Origin: Hofstenia miamia
Taxonomy: Eukaryota > Xenacoelomorpha > Acoela
Assembly (NCBI GenBank): GCA_004352715.1
Contig: SCFE01000001.1
Coordinates: 7,218,143 to 7,282,142 of the forward strand
DNA length: 64,000 nucleotides
Direction: 5' to 3'
Shown here: in pieces, positions 14,999 to 26,637 of the stretch
How the letters are laid out: each line of letters starts with the position of its first letter
How positions within the stretch are numbered: the first letter of the stretch is position 1
Program-made: the position numbers and the translations under genes
Notes under the pieces: model-generated
What the model saw: the letters and a program-made list of their open reading frames with translations, nothing else
Database searches by the model: none
What the model was told of the DNA's origin: nothing

Positions 14999-15107
14999 GA
15001 AATTGTTGAACACTCGAGAGTTATATTCCACCGAAGTAGGTATGAAGGAGATCGATGGTCAGCAATTTTGGACTTGTAAATTAATCACAGATTTAGCCGT
15101 TGGCAAT
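14999..15107 (+). CDS. Predicted internal exon B of the PTB-like gene
   Basis: Acceptor GGTTTAG ends at 14998 and donor AAT|GTGAGT begins at 15108. One base completes the codon left by exon A, then 36 codons follow without a stop and end at phase 0. The peptide includes LLNTRELYSTEVGMKEIDGQ, FWTCKLITDL and AVGN, with balanced composition unlike the AT-driven translations around it. The other two frames hit stops. Not recognised. The intron to exon A is about 13.6 kb and the one to exon C about 8.5 kb. Confidence 0.55.
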
Positions 15108-16856
15108 GTGAGTTATTTTTTATGTCGTACTTAGTTAATTGTTAATCAGATATTGTGAAGGTGTGCATTTAATATTCACAATTTAATCGCGTCATTCAAT
15201 GAGTGCGTTGCTCTTTCACCATATAATTTTCCATTTGGTAGTATAAAATCAAATGACTTTGATAATCTAAGCTTTCCATTGAAAGTGTTTTTCTTGGGAA
15301 TGCCTCTAATAGACTTGTTTTGTCTTAATCTTATTTCTTTACAGAAGAGTGTTCAATTTTATGTATGTTAGTGATATGCGGGTAGACTTCTTTACTGCTT
15401 TATTTCACGTACCCATCTTTATACAAAACTTTTTATCTGTTCCCGTGAATAAATTTTTTTTTGCTCCTATCAACACTTGAATCCCCATTTGACGAAATGT
15501 GCTGCATAATATTTTCTTACAATACTATGTAAATATCATGGATTTTAAAAATCTTACCTGGAAGCCTCCTTTGGTCTTTTTGACAAAATGTACATTTGTG
15601 TTATTTAGAAGTCATGAAATGGGTATTATAAAACTATAATATCATAGATTCCTCCAACTTTCATTGTCTAGCGCTATTTAGTTTACTATCACTGTTATAT
15701 TTTTCTGCATAATAAACTCGAACATAACATATTAGATATCAATGGTCTCGACCTACAGCTTTGTCCATTCAAATCTAAGATGCATCAATCTCCTTCATTA
15801 ACCTTTTGATACTTGCATCGTCATTGACATAGAGGAAAGATAGCTATGGACAAACAACAATTCAATAAATATCAAGTACAGATTCACTGGTAATTCCCTC
15901 CCGTTGAAAAATAATTATCCCCGGAGCAACAGCATTAGCTAATATTCAATGAACCAGTTAGTGCAAATATGAGATCAGATTACATTTAGTAATACATTTA
16001 CTCATAAATAATGAAACAATTTTTGTGTCATGCTCCTACAGACTTGGCCAATTTCCTAACTAGGCCCTAAAGACCGGGTTTTTCTTTAGAAATTTGTCCA
16101 ATTCAGCATCTATTTTGGGTTTCAAATGACCTAATTGCGATTAGATGAAGCAATCGATGTTGAAAGTATTAAAAGAGCAAAAGCATTTCATAGCAAGTAA
16201 TTTCGAGTTGTTTTGCAGGCTGCATATATAGGGTTTTATTGGCTTTCGAAAATGTCAATGACGCATCTGATAACACATAATCATTTTGCGAACAAAAGCG
16301 AATTTCGCGAGAAGCTGCTTTTTGAAAATCGAGTATGCTGCAACAATTATTTGATCAAACAATCGTTAGTTTCTTAACATACCCAACTTTGGTTTAGCAA
16401 ATCGAAAAATTAAACAAATGTTTTGGCAATGATCCTAAAAATGGTATTCAATGGACTGAAATAGCAATGACTTAAATGATTTAAAGACCCACCATATGTT
16501 GTTTCCAAAAAATAAGGCATGGTTGCAGCACTGAGCTGTATCGCCCCCTTAGAGGAGCCAGTACCCCCGGAAGCTCAATCCTAGATTCAACACTGTGTGT
16601 GCGCCAATGAATTGTCATCACATCATGCGCGCCAATGAACTTCTTCGAAACAAAAATTCCCCAGGACTGTCAGTGTTAACACAAAATTGCATTAGAGTGG
16701 CATACAGGTATGAGAAAATCAGCTGCAAACCGAGCATTAGAAGCAATGTCAATGTACATATATAACATGACAGCAGCAGCGATAGGGCAGGTGACAACGA
16801 AGTACCAAATGGTAGCCAGGAGATGGCAGGATATCAGCTTTTGAAGTGAATGAAAG
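15108..16856. other. Predicted intron sequence, no gene seen
   Basis: AT-rich. Just before the piggyBac relic the block GCGCCAATGAA occurs twice (about 16602 and 16629), perhaps subterminal repeats of that element; no clear TTAA-flanked terminal repeat was found. Confidence 0.4.
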
Positions 16857-18046
16857 GTGGAAGCATTTAGAAGTGAATTTCGAAAGAGAAACATTTTCGG
16901 ATTTCAATCAGGAGTTTCAGCAGCCATAAAAATAGCAGTAAATATGGAAGTCGATGCTTTCAACTCTTTCATGTCTGAAACCGTGAAGCGACAGATCTTG
17001 AAATGTACAGTTGCTGCTAGTGAGGGGGAGTTGGATTACGTTAGTCTCGAAGAATTTGATCGCTTCATCGTAATTGATATCGGGAGTGGTATATATGATA
17101 AAAACCATTTTGTGACGTTTTTGTGATTAAAAAAATTTGGCATTCCTTGGTTTTGCACCATTATGTCAAGAAATCGCTATGACAAAATTAAACGGCATCT
17201 GGGATGTGATGAAAAAACAGACTTGTTTATTTAGAATTGAAAAGGTTGCTTAAGACTGTCGTTATAACTTTGTACCAGATTTTTCATTGTGTGTCGATGA
17301 ACAATTAATTTCTGCGAAAACTCGGTGCAGTTTTATTGTGTTAATATGCCAAATAAACCTGATAAATTCGACTTCAAATGTTGATTTTTGATGGACGACA
17401 TTACTAAATACGTCTAGAATATTGTTCCATACTTTGGAAAAGGTGAAACATCTGAAAGAAATGGAGAAAGCCTTGCTGATTTTGCTGTGAATTTTGGAAT
17501 TCTCTGAATGGAAAAAGTTATATTTGCCCGAACCCATGAAAAATGAAAAACTCGAATTGTATTAGTCGTGTTTTTATTGCTATCAAGATGATGAATTTCT
17601 CATTTTGAAGTATCAAGGAAAAGAAACAAAAGTGTTTGTCTCCTATCATGGATGCATGTTAATCAAACATGTGAAGAATATGGTAAGTCGAAATCTTTTC
17701 CTATCGTTTTCTATAACAAAAATGTGGTGTTGACGCAGCGGACTCGGTGCTGCATTTGTATTCCACCCATGCAGCATGTCGACTTGGCCAGTGATGATTT
17801 GGCACAATTTCTTTGATAATGCACTGATGAATTCTTTGATAATTTTCAAGGGTAGTACTAATTTAACTATTGGAACAGTCGAGTGCAATTCCGCAATTCA
17901 TCCCATTACATAAAGAAAATGTAGTGTTACAATGTGCAAAATCGCCAGTCAGCAAAATGCCGTTTGTGTGGAGTTGTTCTGTGTGACATCGAGAAATTTG
18001 CAATAACGGTTTGTAGGAATTGTTTAGGCAAAACTGACTTGCATTA
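16857..18046 (+). pseudogene. piggyBac-type transposase relic
   Basis: Several frames together spell a piggyBac transposase (DDE_Tnp_1_7 type). The N-terminal part at 16857-17126 reads MEVDAFNSFMSETVKRQIL then a segment ending FIVIDIGSGIY. Next, near 17143, is IPWFCTIMSRNRYDKIKRHL. CVDEQLISAKTRCSF near 17290 contains the VDE catalytic block. YMPNKPDKFDFKC is at about 17345, and GVDAADSVLHLYSTH near 17730 is the second catalytic region, followed by WPVMIWHNFFDNALMNSLI after a frameshift. The C-terminal cysteine-rich domain at 17952-18046 has C-x2-C, C and C-x2-C spacing (CRLCGVVLCDIEK, VCRNCLGK). Many frameshifts and stops: dead. A domesticated PGBD gene is unlikely given the lesions. Confidence 0.85.
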
Positions 18047-19944
18047 ACTGTTTTGCATTGTCATTCTCTGTATAAAATAAATTTTTTTATATCATTAAAT
18101 CATGATAAATGTACGTGGAAATGAAAGTTTCATGCAGATTTTAGCATTTTGTCAAAAATGACGAAGTAGGGCTTCTAGTAAGAAAAAATGCTTTGGGCTT
18201 CTAGTGTTAAACTATTTAAGAATTTTTCAAAGACATTTCGAACACAATTCAAATTCATTATATGCTAATTTTTCAACATTTTATTAATGAATACTGCGTT
18301 TTTGAAAGAATCTTAAGATACTTATAATGTGGAATGAAAAGCCAACCCGTACCCCCCCCCGGGTATACGCGGGTAAAATCCGTTGGTAGTAGCCGTATGC
18401 CGTACCCGGACATCACTAATGCATAACAGCAACTGTTGATATTTCTCAAATGGTCATGTAATGGACCATTAATAGAACATTTCTATTGAATATGGTTAAC
18501 AAAAAACGTTTCCATGTTCATTTGTTTCTGTATGAATTAGTTATTTGGAGGATTTATAAATATACCTGATAAACTTCTACACCCTAAATATGTGAGCATT
18601 AGAAATGCAATCGCTTTTTATTGTATAGATTTCTTATAATAATGATTTTTAGATGCAAAAAAATCTGTTGAATTTTTCATGTTACAACTCTTATTTATAA
18701 AGTGTAATTATGCATGAGATGCAATCAAGTGTCTAGAAACTGTCCTTTGAATTTAGGCGATTTTCAGCTATGCTTTGTTTACAGCTCCTCTGGGATAATA
18801 AAGAGCGAAGAATACACTTATCAATACAAAATTATATTCCTTAATATTTTCAGATTTCCTGTTCTAACGTTTAAAGTGATAAATTACATTGATTGTATAC
18901 CTGTAATCGTATAGACTATAATTCCTAAATTCTGAAGGTCATTTTTTGAAACTTGCTTCCAACATGCTCTTTACTTGATCTCGCAAAGAAAGTGTGTAAA
19001 ATAAGCGTTTATTCATATTCGTCTATGATATGAATATCCTAGAAATTTGTTCCTCTGGATCCAATCTTTTATGATTTCAAAATTGTGTATAATTGAAAAC
19101 AGCGGTTATTCAAGTTCACTGGTAAAGGATTGGCTTTTTATCGACAGTTTCTGAATTATGTTCTGCAGTCATGCTAAACTGTGAAATCTTTAGATTGAAA
19201 TTAGCAACTTTGTTTACGTATACAATATTTGCGACCCATCAATAGGTAGCATTCGGCGCTTCTTTTGCAGATGACCTAGGATAGGACACGGACAAAGGTG
19301 TACGGATACGAAATTTTCTAGTTTGGGTACGGATCGGGCATGCGGACTCGGAACTTCGTTCGATTATTTTTGTTGTTTGAGAATTTTTATTCTAAACACC
19401 ATTTGTTTGAAGTACATTAGACCTATTGATTGATAATTATGTATTTCATCAAACCCTAGCCGTCATGTAGATTTCCAACAAAAATTCCAAAGTAACACAT
19501 AATATATTACGCTAAGCAACATGAAATAACTGTCTGCAGAGTTAAATTTTACTGGCACATTTTGGTACATTGTACTGTAACATAAGAATAATTAGTTGTT
19601 AACTTGAGAAGACGTTCTATATCGGTGCAATTTAATTGATATAATTGTCAAATTTGCAAGGACATAGAAGCAGTGCAGTGTAGTGTACTATTATGATATG
19701 ATAACTAAATTTATTGTCAATTGTTCAGTCACGAATATTTACAAAGATTTATATCGAATTTGGATAATTAATCGCCAATAAGGCTTAAAAGCTTCTGAAA
19801 TGCATCGTAATACGTGCTCGTATATTTACCAGCCATTTGTAATATGTAATATTTAGTTTAATAAAATCTCTTGAATTCACCTGTGCCTTAACTAGGCCAA
19901 ATCCAATATCGTTTTTATTTCTATTACGACAATGAAATAACATA
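18047..19944. other. Predicted intron sequence with two GC-richer patches
   Basis: No gene seen. At 18340-18415 a poly-C run is followed by GGGTATACGCGGGT and GTACCCGGACATCAC, and 19265-19355 holds related words (GGGTACGGATCGGGCATGCG). They look like pieces of one dispersed repeat but cannot be delimited. Confidence 0.4.
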
Positions 19945-21295
19945 CAGTCGTGCTCATAATATTAGCATATTATTTAAAAAACTTGTTTTTCTAAGTTTCC
20001 GTTCAACAAAAAAGACAAGAACCACTTAAAAGATATATAATCAACAGAAAAACATCAAAGAAACAATACTTAGTCAATATTTACTCGAATTACCCTTAGC
20101 TGCCAAGACAGCCGCGATGCGTCGAGGCATACTCTCAACCAGTCGTGCGCAGTATTCCACTGTTATCTCCTTTGCCCAAACTTGTTTGACTTTTTCGACC
20201 AAATCAGAGTAGGAGGTTGGCTTGAGGGCCGCAATTTTCCTTTTGACGATCACCCAACAATTCTCGATTACATTTAGGTCAGGAGAATTGCCGGGCCACC
20301 CCTCTAAATAAGTTAGCCCGTTCGCCTCAAAATGCTCAGCCATCCAGGTTTTCACCAACTTGGCAGTGTGTACTGGAGCACCATCATGTTGAAATACGGT
20401 GCAGTGTCGCATTGGCATGAATAATGGCAGCTTCTCCTTCAATATAGCAAGATATGTGGTAGCGTTGATTGTAGAATTTGGCGGCATTATCCACAATCCA
20501 CCTCTTCCTGACGCAGCAATAGAGGCCCATATCATAACTGATGTTGAATGTTTCACCGTACTGCATGTGTACCGGTGGTTGAATCGCTGTCCTGGAGGGC
20601 GGCGCACATTGGTATGATGCACTGGAAACTGCCGGATCGTTGTCTCATCTGAGAACATCACCAAAGACCAATCAGCTGCTGTCCAGTGGCGGTAACGTCG
20701 ACAAAACGTGAGCCGGTCGCGTATGTTTTTGGCGCTCAGCCTGGGTTTTGGTGCCGCACGGTAGGATTTCAGATGAAAATCTTTCACAAGGCGTCGCCTA
20801 ATCGTGGAAGCACTCACACGATCCTCCTCGGGTAGCATTGATACAATTTCAGCCGATGTGACTCTTGGATGGCGTACAACATTTCGCCGAATGATACGGT
20901 CGGTAGTTGGCGATGTCAACCGTGGCCTGCCGGGCCGCTTCTTGGCCGAGTACGAGCCTGTAGCAGCATGTTGTCGGAGATGGCGAGACACCAATGATTG
21001 ATTGACGCGTAGCTGAGTCGCAATCGCTTTCTGTGTAAGGCCTTGTTGCCTAAGAATCACCATTTGTGCCACAATGTTAGTCGAAATGTCTTTGTTTTTT
21101 CCCATCACAAATCTCAAAAATGATCTACTAATCAAACACACGTACTTATATAGGTGATCAGACAGGCAATATAAGCGCATTGTGATTGGTTGATTTTATT
21201 AAAATTATTCGATTCTCGGAAATATGTGCGTAATGTAACTATTTATAGAAATATGCTGTTTTTTGAAAAATATGCTAATATTATGAGCACGACTG
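19945..21295 (-). mobile_element. Complete Tc1/mariner-superfamily element, copy 1
   Basis: A 1,351-bp element flanked by TA (19943-19944, 21296-21297). Its ends are identical inverted repeats of about 27 bp beginning CAGTCGTGCTCATAATATTA. It contains one uninterrupted minus-strand transposase. A second copy at 36184-37723 is nearly identical, so the family moved recently. It sits in the intron between exons B and C. Both ends and the coding frame look intact, so it may be autonomous. Confidence 0.95.
20074..21105 (-). CDS. Tc1-type DDE transposase, apparently intact
   Basis: A 343-residue protein, normal length for Tc1 transposases, cuts and inserts the surrounding element. The likely start is the Met of MGKNKDIS; 25 more codons are open upstream. 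In that numbering the N-terminal paired-type helix-turn-helix covers about residues 10-60 (LTQKAIATQLRVNQSLVSRH), the GRPR linker is near 60, and a second HTH is at 75-105. Catalytic residues are Asp153 (MFSDETT), Asp241 (QHDGAPVHTA) and Glu281 (SPDLNVIENCW). Thirty-nine residues separate the second Asp from the Glu, whereas classical Tc1 has 34. The C-terminus ends AAKGNSSKY, as in the family. No stop or frameshift is present. Confidence 0.95.
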   Translation of the reverse strand: MGKNKDISTNIVAQMVILRQQGLTQKAIATQLRVNQSLVSRHLRQHAATGSYSAKKRPGRPRLTSPTTDRIIRRNVVRHPRVTSAEIVSMLPEEDRVSASTIRRRLVKDFHLKSYRAAPKPRLSAKNIRDRLTFCRRYRHWTAADWSLVMFSDETTIRQFPVHHTNVRRPPGQRFNHRYTCSTVKHSTSVMIWASIAASGRGGLWIMPPNSTINATTYLAILKEKLPLFMPMRHCTVFQHDGAPVHTAKLVKTWMAEHFEANGLTYLEGWPGNSPDLNVIENCWVIVKRKIAALKPTSYSDLVEKVKQVWAKEITVEYCARLVESMPRRIAAVLAAKGNSSKY

Positions 21296-21465
21296 TAGAT
21301 ACATTGACATATTTTTAACACTGTTTCCTTAAGAGATAAAATTGTAGTGTAGACTATGCCTTCCATCACGCTTAGAGTGTCCTAATTTTCGTTCAAAACG
21401 GGAGAAAATGCTAGTAGCAGTTTAGTGGGGCGATGCAATCGATCCGCTTAAAGTGCCATAATTTC

Positions 21466-21609
21466 CCTTCTCTAAGTGCGATCGAAGTAAATAACATATA
21501 TTCAAATTTTGTAACCACAGACAAAGGCGTACCCCAAGGTTCAGTACTTGGGCCTATTCTTTTTAACGTGTTCATATATGATCTCTGTACCACTAACTTT
21601 TTTAAGTGA
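21466..21609 (+). pseudogene. Non-LTR retrotransposon reverse-transcriptase fragment
   Basis: The frame VTTDKGVPQGSVLGPILFNV followed by FIYDL is the conserved RT block preceding the catalytic YADD box in CR1/Jockey/I-type LINEs. It ends at a stop at 21607-21609 and the YADD segment is missing, so only a short relic remains. A hairpin element lies directly downstream and may have interrupted it. Confidence 0.85.
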
Positions 21610-21615
21610 AACTTT

Positions 21616-21839
21616 GCACATAGTTTATTCGTTTGCAAATTAAAAACTAAATCTAGCTATTTCCTTTAAAATTATCTTAGACATGGACTACTATGGTTTT
21701 CCTTTGAATTTTCTATCAAGCACACTAAAGTGCATTATACATTTTAAAGTGAAATTTTCGAAAACAATAAATGTCTGAAATTTTTTTAAAGGAAGTTATT
21801 ATATGTAATTTTTAATTTGCAATCGAATAAACTAAGTGC
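21616..21839. repeat. Hairpin (MITE-like) element of about 220 bp
   Basis: Left arm 21616-21670 (TAGTTTATTCGTTTGCAAAT and on) matches the reverse complement of 21784-21839 with few differences, leaving a loop of about 110 bp. No coding capacity. The ends GCAC/GTGC are part of the repeat. It probably inserted into the LINE fragment next to it. Confidence 0.7.
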
Positions 21840-23643
21840 GAAGACGATAGGACTATTATTCGCAGAGATATTTTTCAAAAATAAATTGGAAAAATTGAAA
21901 CAAATTTAATTTGCTTTTTTTATTATAAAAATAAAAGGAAATGATAAATACTTAAATTTATCAATGAGACATGATATTGGTGATAACTAGGGAGCGGATT
22001 TCCATGACTGAAAAAACAGTAAAATATGAAAAATATATGACTGAAAAATCAACAAAATATGAAAAAAATTTGTACTACAAACAAAATGTTATGGCTTTTT
22101 TGAAGAATATAAAACGAATTATGTTTGCAAAATAATATCAAAATGTTTTGACGGTTATTTAATTAACCTTCATATTCATTTCGTCATGAACATCTTGCAA
22201 CAATTAAATAAGAATGGTTACAATTCAAACATCTTGCAGACTTACTGAAATTCAAGAAAAGAACTTTTAAAACTTTTTCAAAAAAGACCAGCATGAAAAT
22301 ATATTTAGAATCTCAATCACTTAACGCCAGAAAAAAATTTCTGAGATAATCAATATAAAAGAAACAGGTACGTTGAAAAGCTATTGGAAAAGATTAGTCA
22401 GTGACACTTGTCATAAGTTATCGATATCAAATGATTGAAATGACGTAAGAAGAGATTGAATATAATCTTAGGAAAAATTCACATAAATGCGAAGAAAATA
22501 AGACAAAATCTTTGTCAGTTGTTTGTCAAGCAACAGTACTATTCGTATTATAACATGATTTGCAGTTGGTGATACGATGTCAAAATGGATTTTCACAATT
22601 AGGGTTTTATATATGCAGCTTTCTCAAAATAATCAGTTTTCAATAACTTTTTACACTTTTCTATTGATTTTGATAAGAAAAAAGGTGTTTTTTCGAAATT
22701 CTGGATTTGGCAGCAAGGCAGTAAAAAAACTNACGCCAGAAAAAAGTTTCTGAGATAATCAATATAAAAGAAACAGGTACGTTGAAAAGCTATTGGAAAA
22801 GATTAGTCTGTGACACTTGTCATAAGTTATCGATATCAAATGATTGAAATGATGTAAGAGGTTGTTTGTCAAGCAACAGTAATATTCGTATTATAACATG
22901 ACTTGCAGTTGGTATGATACGATGTAAAAATGGATTTTCACAATTAAGCATAGGTTTCCTAATTTCAGGTTATGAAACTGAAATTTATGGTTGATGTTCA
23001 TTTGCACGCATTTTGTTAGGTACAAGACTTAAAATTAATAATTCAAAATTATATGATTTTATATACATTTTTGCTAAAACATTTACACAGGCAGTCCACC
23101 ACATTGTCTTAACACTAGAATGTCCGAAAATTCTATACCTTAAGTTAATCTAGTCATCAGAATTTGCCACATTAAGAAAAACTTATATATTGCATTACAT
23201 ATGCAGTTAAAATATGCAAAGTTGTCAAGCTTGACCAATATCCAGACAATGTTTGAACCATTTCCAATAATTAAGCCATTCCAATCAAAATTTGTTTAAT
23301 CATTTCATTTTTCTGAGATATTATTTTATAAAGTATTTAAATAAATCCTAATAAGAAGGCATAAATAATATACATAACTTAAAAAGGTCGCAATGACGGA
23401 ATTTTAAATAATTATTTTCACCATAGATTTTTCGATTTCTCAAGTTTGATATTGCCTGTTAACGCTGATGTAGCATTCCAGTAAAGGTTTTTGTAAAAGC
23501 TTTAATTGATTTGCATAATATTCATTAATGCATTACAAAAAACCTTCTTTCCTAATATGCCATCAATTTCCAATTTTTACGTTTTTTTATTCTGTTCATT
23601 TGTCCTTGCTGAAATTTATTTTTGTTTAGGTGATGTAACGTAG
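21840..23643. other. Predicted intron with a duplicated block around a single N
   Basis: No gene. The sequence from about 22325 recurs just after the N at 22732 with a few differences (ACGCCAGAAAAAA and following, roughly 130 bp). It is probably two haplotype contigs joined rather than a real tandem duplication. The first 70 bp (about 21921-21990) are also found, slightly diverged, at 27868-27935, so they belong to a dispersed repeat. Confidence 0.55.
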
Positions 23644-23800
23644 GACCATGTCGAGAAAGGACTTCCTATGCATGATGTTCTTATACATATGTGTGAAGAA
23701 AGTGTATTGGAACCTTTTGTCACATCTGTATGCTGACCACACATTTAGAATGAGGCAAAGTCGTGCTAACACCACAATGAAACTCAGCAATGCTCTTCAG
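23644..23800 (+). CDS. Predicted internal exon C of the PTB-like gene, with an apparent 1-nt frameshift
   Basis: Acceptor ACGTAG ends at 23643 and the strong donor CAG|GTAAGA starts at 23801. From the acceptor in phase 0 the reading is HVEKGLPMHDVLIHMCEESV then LEPFVTS. After that, a stop appears unless one base near 23731 is skipped. Past that point the next frame gives YADHTFRMRQSR and MKLSNALQ, ending exactly at phase 0, as exon D requires. The exon length (157 nt) is one more than a multiple of three, consistent with a single inserted base. This could be an assembly error, a broken allele or a pseudogene lesion. A 21-nt GT-AG stretch here does not restore the frame, so it is not an intron. 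Confidence 0.5.
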
Positions 23801-24370
23801 GTAAGAATGACTCTATTCACATTTCACCATTGAATATATTGCTTTCATTTTTTTAATGATGTAAACGTTTTATCCATACCTGTTAATATATAACACAATT
23901 TTCTGCTAGTGCTTTATACATATGATTATTATTATTTTTATTTGGTTAGTGGATGTTTTATCAACAGCAAATCGTGTAGTATGTGCCCACTAAAATTGCA
24001 TTGCAAAGTTTGACACCAGCACGCTACGGCAGGATATAAAGCATTGGCTTGCTTCATTTGTTATTCCTGCATATCAGAACTGATTCTGCTTTAAAAAAGT
24101 AAATCACTACATGCTATTAGGCTTGGAATGAGTTACCCCGGTAGCTATTTATTTGCTTCACACGTTATCCAATAATCTTATCTATAATAAAAGAGGTGGC
24201 CAAATGTGATTCCTGCACCAGCTCATTTCTCTGATAGAATGTACTGGCAGTACTATCAGTGTTCTAGACCGTAATGAACATCTCTGGTTATGGAATCATC
24301 AGCTTTTGTGGAGAATGTCTCCATTTCCTTTATTATGAAGTTCAAGTTCCCTAAACAAATAATTGTTTAT

Positions 24371-24500
24371 GCACCAGTAAGCTACTGCTGATATTTGCAC
24401 CACTAAGCTACTGCAAATTTATCCACCACTAAGCTACTGCAAATTTATGCACCACTAAGCTACTTTGGATTTCTGCAACACTAAGCTATTGCAAATATTA
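24371..24500. repeat. 26-bp minisatellite, five copies
   Basis: Five consecutive 26-bp units of the type CACCACTAAGCTACTGCAAA plus TTTATG run from 24371 to 24500. The middle copies are closest to each other, the outer ones diverged. No open frame follows it. It lies in the intron after exon C. Confidence 0.85.
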
Positions 24501-25655
24501 TATTCACCACCGTATGTGTAATATTTGCAACCTTTAATATTGAATAGCAACAAGACTTCTCAGAAGTTCTCCGCAGATCTTCCATGTGAGAGTCACACAA
24601 ATTTATGTGTGCCATTAAGCTGGCGATTTTCATCAGTACGCCCTTTTTCTGAAACTTTTATATGAATACTGTAGTGTATGCTAACCACACTAATAGTTCA
24701 TCCATGTTTTAAACTTTGGTAAATCCTTTAGTTTGGATTTCATATCTGCCATAAATATTTTTCTGTTGAAGTTAATATATTGTATTAGTGGGGTTACTGA
24801 AGAAGTCAACCGACTAAATCAGTGGGTGAAATCAAGATCCGTGTCCGGACCATACCCCTTAGAAACATGCCAACTTTTAAGTTTTGACAGTATTTGGTCT
24901 ACAGCCATTCTTTAGAATAATCATATAAAGAATGTCTTGACCTTTTCAATAAATCTTTTCAATTTCTACAATGTTAATTAATTGCAAAAACAATCTACTT
25001 GGAAGAAAATGGCAAAGTAAAGCCAACACTTATAAAGTGCAATCAGCTAGGTTGAATGTAAATGCTCCACAGCAACAGTTGTTGGTTTCCACTACAAAAG
25101 TCAAGGAACACGTTTGTAGTTCACCCAACTTAGATCGCAAAAGGCTTTTCACCAATTCTTTCACTCTGTATGTTGGCTACTACTACAAAAAAGACCTACC
25201 ATTTCTCAAAAGGATACTGTAACTTGGGCAACTTCAATAATGAAGTTTTCCTAAATGCATAGATCAATTAAGAGTAATTATTGCACAATTTCACTCGTCA
25301 ATAGCATAAATTCATGTAATTATTAATATAATTCAACAAAGTAACCACTCTTACATAGAGGTTGAAATTAACTTTTTGAGAGCCACACCTCTTGTTCTTG
25401 ACACCATATGCTTTGTCATATACCATAGCTTAACTTCATATGTTGCAAAAAAGAATCTCATGTATTAGGAGCAAAAAGTATTGTAATTATCTGAAGTGAA
25501 ACAGAGCCGAACTGTCTGGCGATTGTTTACAGCATGCAAATACAAACACAGTAGATTAGAATAATTTTCAGTTGCAAAAACTACTCAAAAAATTTTTGGA
25601 AGTTAAAATGAGGAAAATGTATTATTATTACTATGGATAAAGAAACACCTATTAC
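24501..25655. other. Intron sequence with unassigned coding-like fragments
   Basis: Two plus-strand open stretches (24780-24915 with GVTEEVNRLNQWVKS, and 24971-25222) look less AT-driven than their surroundings but show no family motif and no convincing donor. They may be transposon debris. Nothing else seen. Confidence 0.3.
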
Positions 25656-26637
25656 CAAAACAACGACACAATCAGGATGAAGCCAAGGAATAGCATAATG
25701 AAGAGAGGTGGCCCTTTTTTCATCTGCCTGGGCATCTTTATCAACATCATTGTAAGTCACTCTCATAACAGCACCTTTGTGAATCAACAACTTATATTGT
25801 TCAAAGACATATTTACTCAAAAGTCTCACCTCATTTTGTCAAAAGTAAAATAAAAACTAATACTGCTAGTAAACATATTCACAGCATCAATGGTAGAAAC
25901 ACTAGTTGTTGATTTGAGGTGTTGCTCACATTTCTCTACTTACGCTCAATACAATCAAAAACTTCTTCAAAAGGTAAGTCGTCAACCATTCGCGATTTCA
26001 TATTGTCCACAATCTCAGGCCGAATCTTTATAATTAAATTCTCAGATAGCTTTAACATATTGTCATTCTTAAAATATTTTCATTGAACTTAGTTTAAGAA
26101 TGACAATAAGATGAAACATATTTATTTATAATCATAGCTACATATCTAATTATATTTATAAGCTGCGAGTTTACAAAATGGAGATTATGTACACTTTTGC
26201 GTTTATTTCTAATTGCACCTGAGAAAGAAGTATCATAAAAAACGTTTGCATAAAGTTTGCAAGTTTCTGAGGCATCGGATATGTTGGTGCAATGACGATT
26301 TTGTCTGTGAACTTCTCCAAATTTTCAATTGCCTCCTTCACGTTTTCTTGAAATATTGGTGTTTGGAAGTCTTTGAATAAACCATAAGCTCCAAGGAAAC
26401 AAATATTACTGCATACCTCCTCTTCACTAAATAAGCTTTTGAAAGTTGATAAAGACCTCTTCCTCCGCGGAGGTCAAAATCAGTGTTGATAGTGAAAGTT
26501 TTGAACTGTTGCTCCCTAACTAGTGTAGAGTTGTCTTATGTAAAGTTGCAATACATCATGTGATCAAATGAAAAATTTGGAAAAGATTCCTTATATTTAT
26601 AATGAGGATAAATGCAGTACTTTGATATTTGCGACAT
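25656..26637 (-). pseudogene. Unrecognised three-exon gene remnant
   Basis: Three minus-strand exons have splice signals. Exon 1 (26637-26219) starts MSQISKYCIYPHYKYKESFP and has a stop and a frameshift before reading EEEVCSNICFLGAYGLFKDF, then IVIAPTYPMPQKLANFMQTF, ending TCTCAG|GTGCAA. Exon 2 (26067-25944) continues in phase with NDNMLKLSENLIIKIRPEIV and ends at the consensus donor GAGC|GTAAGT. Exon 3 (25829-25656) is exactly 58 codons with VRLLSKYVFEQYKLLIHKGA and ends TTG|GTAATA. Exons 2 and 3 do not join in phase, so an exon is missing or broken. No known family recognised. It could be a decayed host gene copy or an intron-bearing transposon gene. Confidence 0.55.

Noticed and set aside
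18340-19355. GC-rich words at 18345, 19290 and 42920 as one defined element
   Set aside because: Similar vocabulary but no alignable boundaries; noted only in the flanking descriptions.
20384-21001. Several 60-72-codon frames overlapping the Tc1 transposase
   Set aside because: They are shadows of the real transposase in other frames; the same ones reappear in the second copy.
23732-23752. 21-nt GT-AG mini-intron in exon C
   Set aside because: Removing it gives a frame with a stop a few codons on, and it is below any plausible intron size.
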